This document shows positions 61,102 to 64,000 of a stretch of 64,000 nt of DNA, in pieces (within the stretch, counting starts at the first letter, position 1; every line of letters starts with the position of its first letter). Below the pieces are notes generated by a model, which had not been told where the DNA came from, made no database searches, and saw only the letters and a program-made list of their open reading frames with translations. The translations under genes and the position numbers were made by a program. Source of the DNA: an uncultured Lachnospiraceae bacterium (lineage in GTDB: Bacteria; Bacillota; Clostridia; Lachnospirales; Lachnospiraceae); the NCBI GenBank assembly GCA_947625135.1, contig CANQNE010000002.1:33639-97638 (forward strand), in the 5' to 3' direction.

Positions 61102-62241
61102 TTACCAGCGTCGTCCGCACTGACTGCACTCATAGTGCTTGTGGTTGGGCATCGGAACTTCGTAGGGGTGGTCGTAGTCCCACCATACGCCGTCGTCGTA
61201 GAATGCAACGGCGAGATAGCTGTAGCCAGCGCAACCATTGAAAAAGTCGGTACTGTCGATATGGTCACCTACGGCATTGCCGTTCCGTCCGCCGTCCCAG
61301 CCACAGGTGTTGCATTTGTAGTGGTAATGATAATAGCCGATGTCTTCTGTATCTTTTGTGGAATCCCAGATGACTTTGCCTGTATGGGTATCACAGTTGG
61401 GGCATACATCGATGCTGTCATTAGTCTCCATGATAACAGGTCTGTGACAGGTATCGCAAAAAAACCAGTGTGTAAATATGCCAGTGGCGGCATCCCAGTG
61501 ACTGTAAATTAAGTCCATGACCGAACCGCAATCTTTGCAGATGAGAATGTCAACATCAGGTTCTGGTAATGGATCGACCGTGTAAGGAATGTCGTTAATT
61601 TCTTCATAATAACCGCAGATCAAACAGCGTCCAGACACGGTGATGGTGTGCTTTTCAGTATCTTCATCTTGTATGCCTGTATTTATACCATAATTTCCTT
61701 TCTCTATATCTATACTCTGAACCCACCGACAATCAGGTGAAGTTGATGCGTGTCTGTCGCTGAGTATTATTTCAGCAGCTAACATAGGCACACCGCTATA
61801 TTTCAGTACCTGATCCAGAAGGGACGGCTCTCCTGTCTCTTCTGGATCTTCTGTCACGACAGGGGCGTCTGTAGGCGCAGGAGCACCGGTCTCTGCTGGT
61901 CCTGTAGACGGATTCGTGTTCTCCACGTCAAAGTGATCGATCAGTTTTACGACGTACTTCAAAATCATCAGTGCATCGTCGGCTGTGACCTCGCTGTCGC
62001 CGTCCACGTCCATGATGCGTGTCATCGCATCATCAGGTGTAAAGAGTTTCACCACGGCTTTCAGGACGTTCAGTGCATCGGTAGAGGTGATCTCCCTGTT
62101 CTTGTCTGTGTCGCCACAGAGGATACCCTGTGTCTTCAAAGCGTCTTTGGCATAGATGCCAGTACAGCCTGTCACAGCAAGGAATGTGGACAGGGCAAGC
62201 GCCGTGACTTTCTTAGTGATGGCAGGAATATGTTTCTTCAT
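61102..62241 (-). CDS. Secreted dockerin protein with multiple CxxC zinc-ribbon-like motifs
   Basis: 379 residues. A signal peptide with a lipobox-like AVTGC (Cys26) precedes two dockerin-type calcium loops (DTDKNREITSTDALNVL and DVDGDSEVTADDALMIL, residues ~43-105). A Pro/Thr/Glu linker (~108-140) follows. The rest carries six CxxC pairs (CLIC, CKDC, CDTC, CPNC, CNTC, CSQC) set in aromatic, His- and Asp-rich sequence, suggesting three zinc ribbons outside the cell. I know no described protein with this combination. It may be a surface metal-binding or disulfide-stabilised module docked on a cohesin. It is a single-gene unit with its own terminator. Confidence 0.75.
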   Translation of the reverse strand: MKKHIPAITKKVTALALSTFLAVTGCTGIYAKDALKTQGILCGDTDKNREITSTDALNVLKAVVKLFTPDDAMTRIMDVDGDSEVTADDALMILKYVVKLIDHFDVENTNPSTGPAETGAPAPTDAPVVTEDPEETGEPSLLDQVLKYSGVPMLAAEIILSDRHASTSPDCRWVQSIDIEKGNYGINTGIQDEDTEKHTITVSGRCLICGYYEEINDIPYTVDPLPEPDVDILICKDCGSVMDLIYSHWDAATGIFTHWFFCDTCHRPVIMETNDSIDVCPNCDTHTGKVIWDSTKDTEDIGYYHYHYKCNTCGWDGGRNGNAVGDHIDSTDFFNGCAGYSYLAVAFYDDGVWWDYDHPYEVPMPNHKHYECSQCGRRW

Positions 62242-62271
62242 GATATTGCCATTCCTTTTCTTGTTTTTCGT

Positions 62272-63438
62272 TTACTTTCCCACATCAATGGTAATGATAT
62301 TCATCTTGTACGCATAACTGTAATTGATGATCTTTGCGACTTTCTGCGCCATAAGTACCCCTATTTTGGAATAATCCTCCGGATCATACGTAAAATCCAG
62401 TGGATTATATGAGCCGGAAATATTCCGAATGATCATGCGGAAGAACCCGTCGTCGGAAAACAGCTTGATATCCATCAGTTCCCTGTTTTCATTTATTTTT
62501 TCCTTTGTGATAAGCGAATGTGAAATAAAATCTGCCGCCAGTTCTTCCATACAGAGCGCGCACATATACGCGGTGCGCGGCGCAGCTCCATTGTCGTTCA
62601 AGAAACGCTGGATATCCTCCGAAAGACCGCTGATATCCGTATTGCTGCATCGAATGGTGATATCCTTCATGGGCACATTGTCCCGAATGTCTCCGTCAAG
62701 AAACAGGATATCGTCTATAGATGGCCTGAGGGTGCGCTTGCGTAAAAGGAACACCGGGATCATTAAAAGGAAAAAGATCATCTCGCAGCTTCCGTACGCC
62801 AGCCACGTTCCCGTATAACCCATTGTCTTCGTTAAGAAAAAGATCGTAATCGGCATCACTACGGAATCCGGGATCGCCGAAAACGCAAGGGACATAAGCG
62901 GCCTGTCCATAGCCTGATAAAAACCGCCCATCATATATACCGTAATGACCGCGGGGGTAAAGGCCATGAGAATATAAACGCCCAAACGGATAATACTCTC
63001 CATTCCTTCCGCTTCACTTCCGTGCATATAGATCTGAATGATCAGCGGCAGCGCCGCCTCTCTGGCGCCGCATACGCGCACGATCCACGGTGCAAAGATC
63101 ATGGATATGATCAAAAGAAGACCGCACAGAACAGCGGCCTCTATCATACCCAGTGAATAGATCCTTCCCAGTTCGTTCTTTTGCCCTTTTCCCAGCGCAA
63201 CGCTGAGACTGATCTACACGCCTGCCGAAATCGCGTTCATTACCGCAGCGGCGGTTATCGTCACCGGCGCTACAACTCCAATGGCCGCAATATACAGCGG
63301 CGAAAAAAAAAGCCGGCAAGCATGGCGTCTGTCATATTCAGAATGTTTACCGCAAACACTGACAAAAAACATGCGGGAAAAGTGCATATAAAGCCAAAAA
63401 ACCTCGATCTCTCAAGGTTTTTCCGACATTCTGTTCAT
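62272..63438 (-). pseudogene. Broken MATE transporter fused to an anti-sigma-factor-like ATPase domain
   Basis: The intact downstream part (62272-63147) reads as a MATE C-terminal half followed by an HATPase/RsbW-like domain (residues ~165-291 of that part, with MEELAADFISHS and FDxT-like NPLDFT). Upstream the MATE N-terminal half continues in the same reading but is broken: TAG at 63214-63216 replaces a sense codon (AISAGV-stop-ISLSVALGKGQ), the A9 run at 63303-63311 needs one extra base to keep FFFSPLYIAAIG in frame, and the T5 run at 63418-63422 needs one base less to link the ATG at 63438 with FFGFICTFPACFLSVF. Three lesions make a functional full-length protein unlikely unless they are sequencing errors. 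Confidence 0.75.
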
Positions 63439-63484
63439 TTGTTCCGAACACGGGCGCCGCCCGTATCCGGCTCTCCATAAAATA

Positions 63485-63828
63485 TGGAGTTGAGGGGAAT
63501 CGAACCCCTGTCCGAAAGTCCTTCCGCAATAGCTTCTCCCATCACAGTCATTATTTTCACATTCCCTCCGTCCGCCGCCTAATGACAGGCTGCAGGCTTC
63601 AGTAGCTTCATCAGTCTTCTGCTTCCGCAAAGCTTAGGAAACAGAGTGCCCCGCGTAGTCGATGCCGGCTTCCCGAACCGCAGGAAATCCGGGGCCGACA
63701 GCTGCACTTAGGCAGCGTATGCTAAATTATCTTCAGCGTTTATATTTAATTTGCGGATTGTTGATGCGGCCCCGCACCGCAGATGGCTTCTATCGTTTCA
63801 CGACCCCCGTCGAAACCAGTACAACCCC
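63485..63828 (-). ncRNA. ssrA: Transfer-messenger RNA (tmRNA)
   Basis: 344 nt. The 5' end GGGGTTGTACTGGTTTCGACGG and the 3' tRNA-like half GGACAGGGGTTCGATTCCCC plus CAACTCCA form the Ala-tRNA-like acceptor (GGGGTTG against CAACTCC with one G-U pair). The T-loop TTCGATTC is intact. The tag ORF ends NAEDNLAYAA followed by TAA, close to the clostridial tag pattern. It rescues stalled ribosomes and marks products for proteolysis. CCA is not encoded after the discriminator A. A consensus promoter lies about 40 bp upstream. smpB, its partner, is not in the window. Confidence 0.97.
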
Positions 63829-63867
63829 ATGAGGATTTCCGGTTTGAAAGGAAATCTGCTTGTATCT

Positions 63868-63897
63868 ATTATATGAGGCATAGGCCTCTGATGTCAA
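63868..63897 (-). promoter_or_regulatory. Consensus promoter for ssrA
   Basis: TTGACA (63892-63897) and TATAAT (63868-63873) on the minus strand with 18 bp between. Both hexamers match the consensus exactly. The 5' end of the mature RNA lies 40 bases downstream, leaving a short pre-tmRNA leader. Confidence 0.85.
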
Positions 63898-63930
63898 GGC
63901 AAACCTCTTTGTGAATATGATCCCCTAAAT

Positions 63931-64000
63931 TGCAAAAGTAAATTCTACTGGTTCTTTGCCTGGTAGAAATTACCTCTGCACAGGTAGCATTTACTCCTGC
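63931..64000. repeat. Tandem TGC-GTA..TAC repeat units at the window edge
   Basis: TGC occurs at 63931, 63957, 63977 and 63998. After each of the first three comes a related block: GTAAATTCTAC, GTAGAAATTAC and GTAGCATTTAC, separated by 20-26 bp. The second block is nearly the reverse complement of the first. Such multiple terminal repeats are typical of IS21-type element ends. The element, if present, would continue beyond the window. Confidence 0.5.

Noticed and set aside
62272..63147. Independent 291-residue ATP-binding membrane protein
   Set aside because: The reading continues upstream as a MATE N-terminal half across the TAG and two homopolymer shifts, so an internal ATG start is less likely than a broken gene.
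63931..64000. CRISPR array at the window edge
   Set aside because: Units are only 20-26 bp apart, blocks alternate in orientation and there is no constant repeat with unique spacers.

Overview
The window looks like a chromosomal segment of a spore-forming Firmicute of the class Clostridia, most likely a gut or rumen Lachnospiraceae. The evidence is the combination of spoIVA, yqfC-yqfD, a BofC-like protein, a SpoVB-like flippase and a SpoIIIE/FtsK translocase with a mreBCD-pbp2-minDE-rodA-mgsA cell-shape cluster, an NfnAB-type transhydrogenase, fhs-folD, and two secreted proteins with dockerin-like repeats. This placement is inferred from gene content and gene order, not from a phylogeny. Almost every gene lies on the minus strand. 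The exceptions are an insertion sequence and one small membrane protein.

Layout, left to right. 0-9.3 kb: a MATE exporter cut by the window edge, a SpoIID-like/peptidoglycan-binding protein, a BofC-like protein, a SpoVB-like flippase, then yqfC-yqfD-phoH-ybeY and galE. 9.3-15.7 kb: rpsU, alaS with a tiny membrane ORF overlapping its start, rnhA, a CmpB-like membrane protein, an MTA/SAH deaminase-type amidohydrolase and purine nucleoside phosphorylase. 15.8-24.1 kb: spoIVA followed by a complete phosphate regulon (pstS-C-A-B, phoU, phoB-type regulator, phoR-type kinase). 24.1-32.1 kb: gpsA, plsY, der, a DUF512 radical-SAM protein, pgeF, yraN, rnhB, rbgA and rplS. 32.1-38.3 kb: the accessory part, with putP, a BspA-like leucine-rich-repeat/dockerin protein, an intact IS4-type element inserted in that gene's leader, rlmH, a degenerate half-length PanC homologue and a small DUF378 protein. 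38.3-58.8 kb: a long co-directional run covering a P-loop protein, D-Ala-D-Ala carboxypeptidase, mgsA, rodA, minE, minD, a large PBP2, mreD, mreC, mreB, radC, nfnB, nfnA, a TPR/chitobiase-like membrane protein, folD, fhs, ftsK and uppP. 58.9-64 kb: a ClpP-like TepA protease, a second CmpB-like protein, a secreted dockerin/zinc-ribbon protein, a broken MATE-ATPase fusion gene, tmRNA, and a tandem-repeat patch at the edge.

Several regulatory layers can be read directly. Housekeeping promoters with 16-18 bp spacers precede many units. Sporulation-type promoters precede appropriate genes: SigE-like boxes before spoIVA, yqfC and the SpoIID-like gene, and SigG/SigF-like TGAATA boxes before the BofC-like gene and the DUF378 gene. 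A Pho-box-like set of TTTACA/TTAACA repeats precedes pstS.

The most unusual points are: (i) the PstS phosphate-binding protein appears circularly permuted; (ii) two loci have inverted repeats that would hide the ribosome-binding site only in read-through transcripts (the insertion sequence and the SpoIID-like gene); (iii) a textbook SigG-type promoter drives a DUF378 micro-membrane protein; (iv) a secreted dockerin protein carries six CxxC pairs; (v) a MATE transporter fused to an anti-sigma-like ATPase domain is broken by three lesions; (vi) the min cluster lacks minC. I found no CRISPR array, no prophage and no defence island. I do not see one convincing multi-gene undescribed system; the novelty is in individual proteins and control elements.
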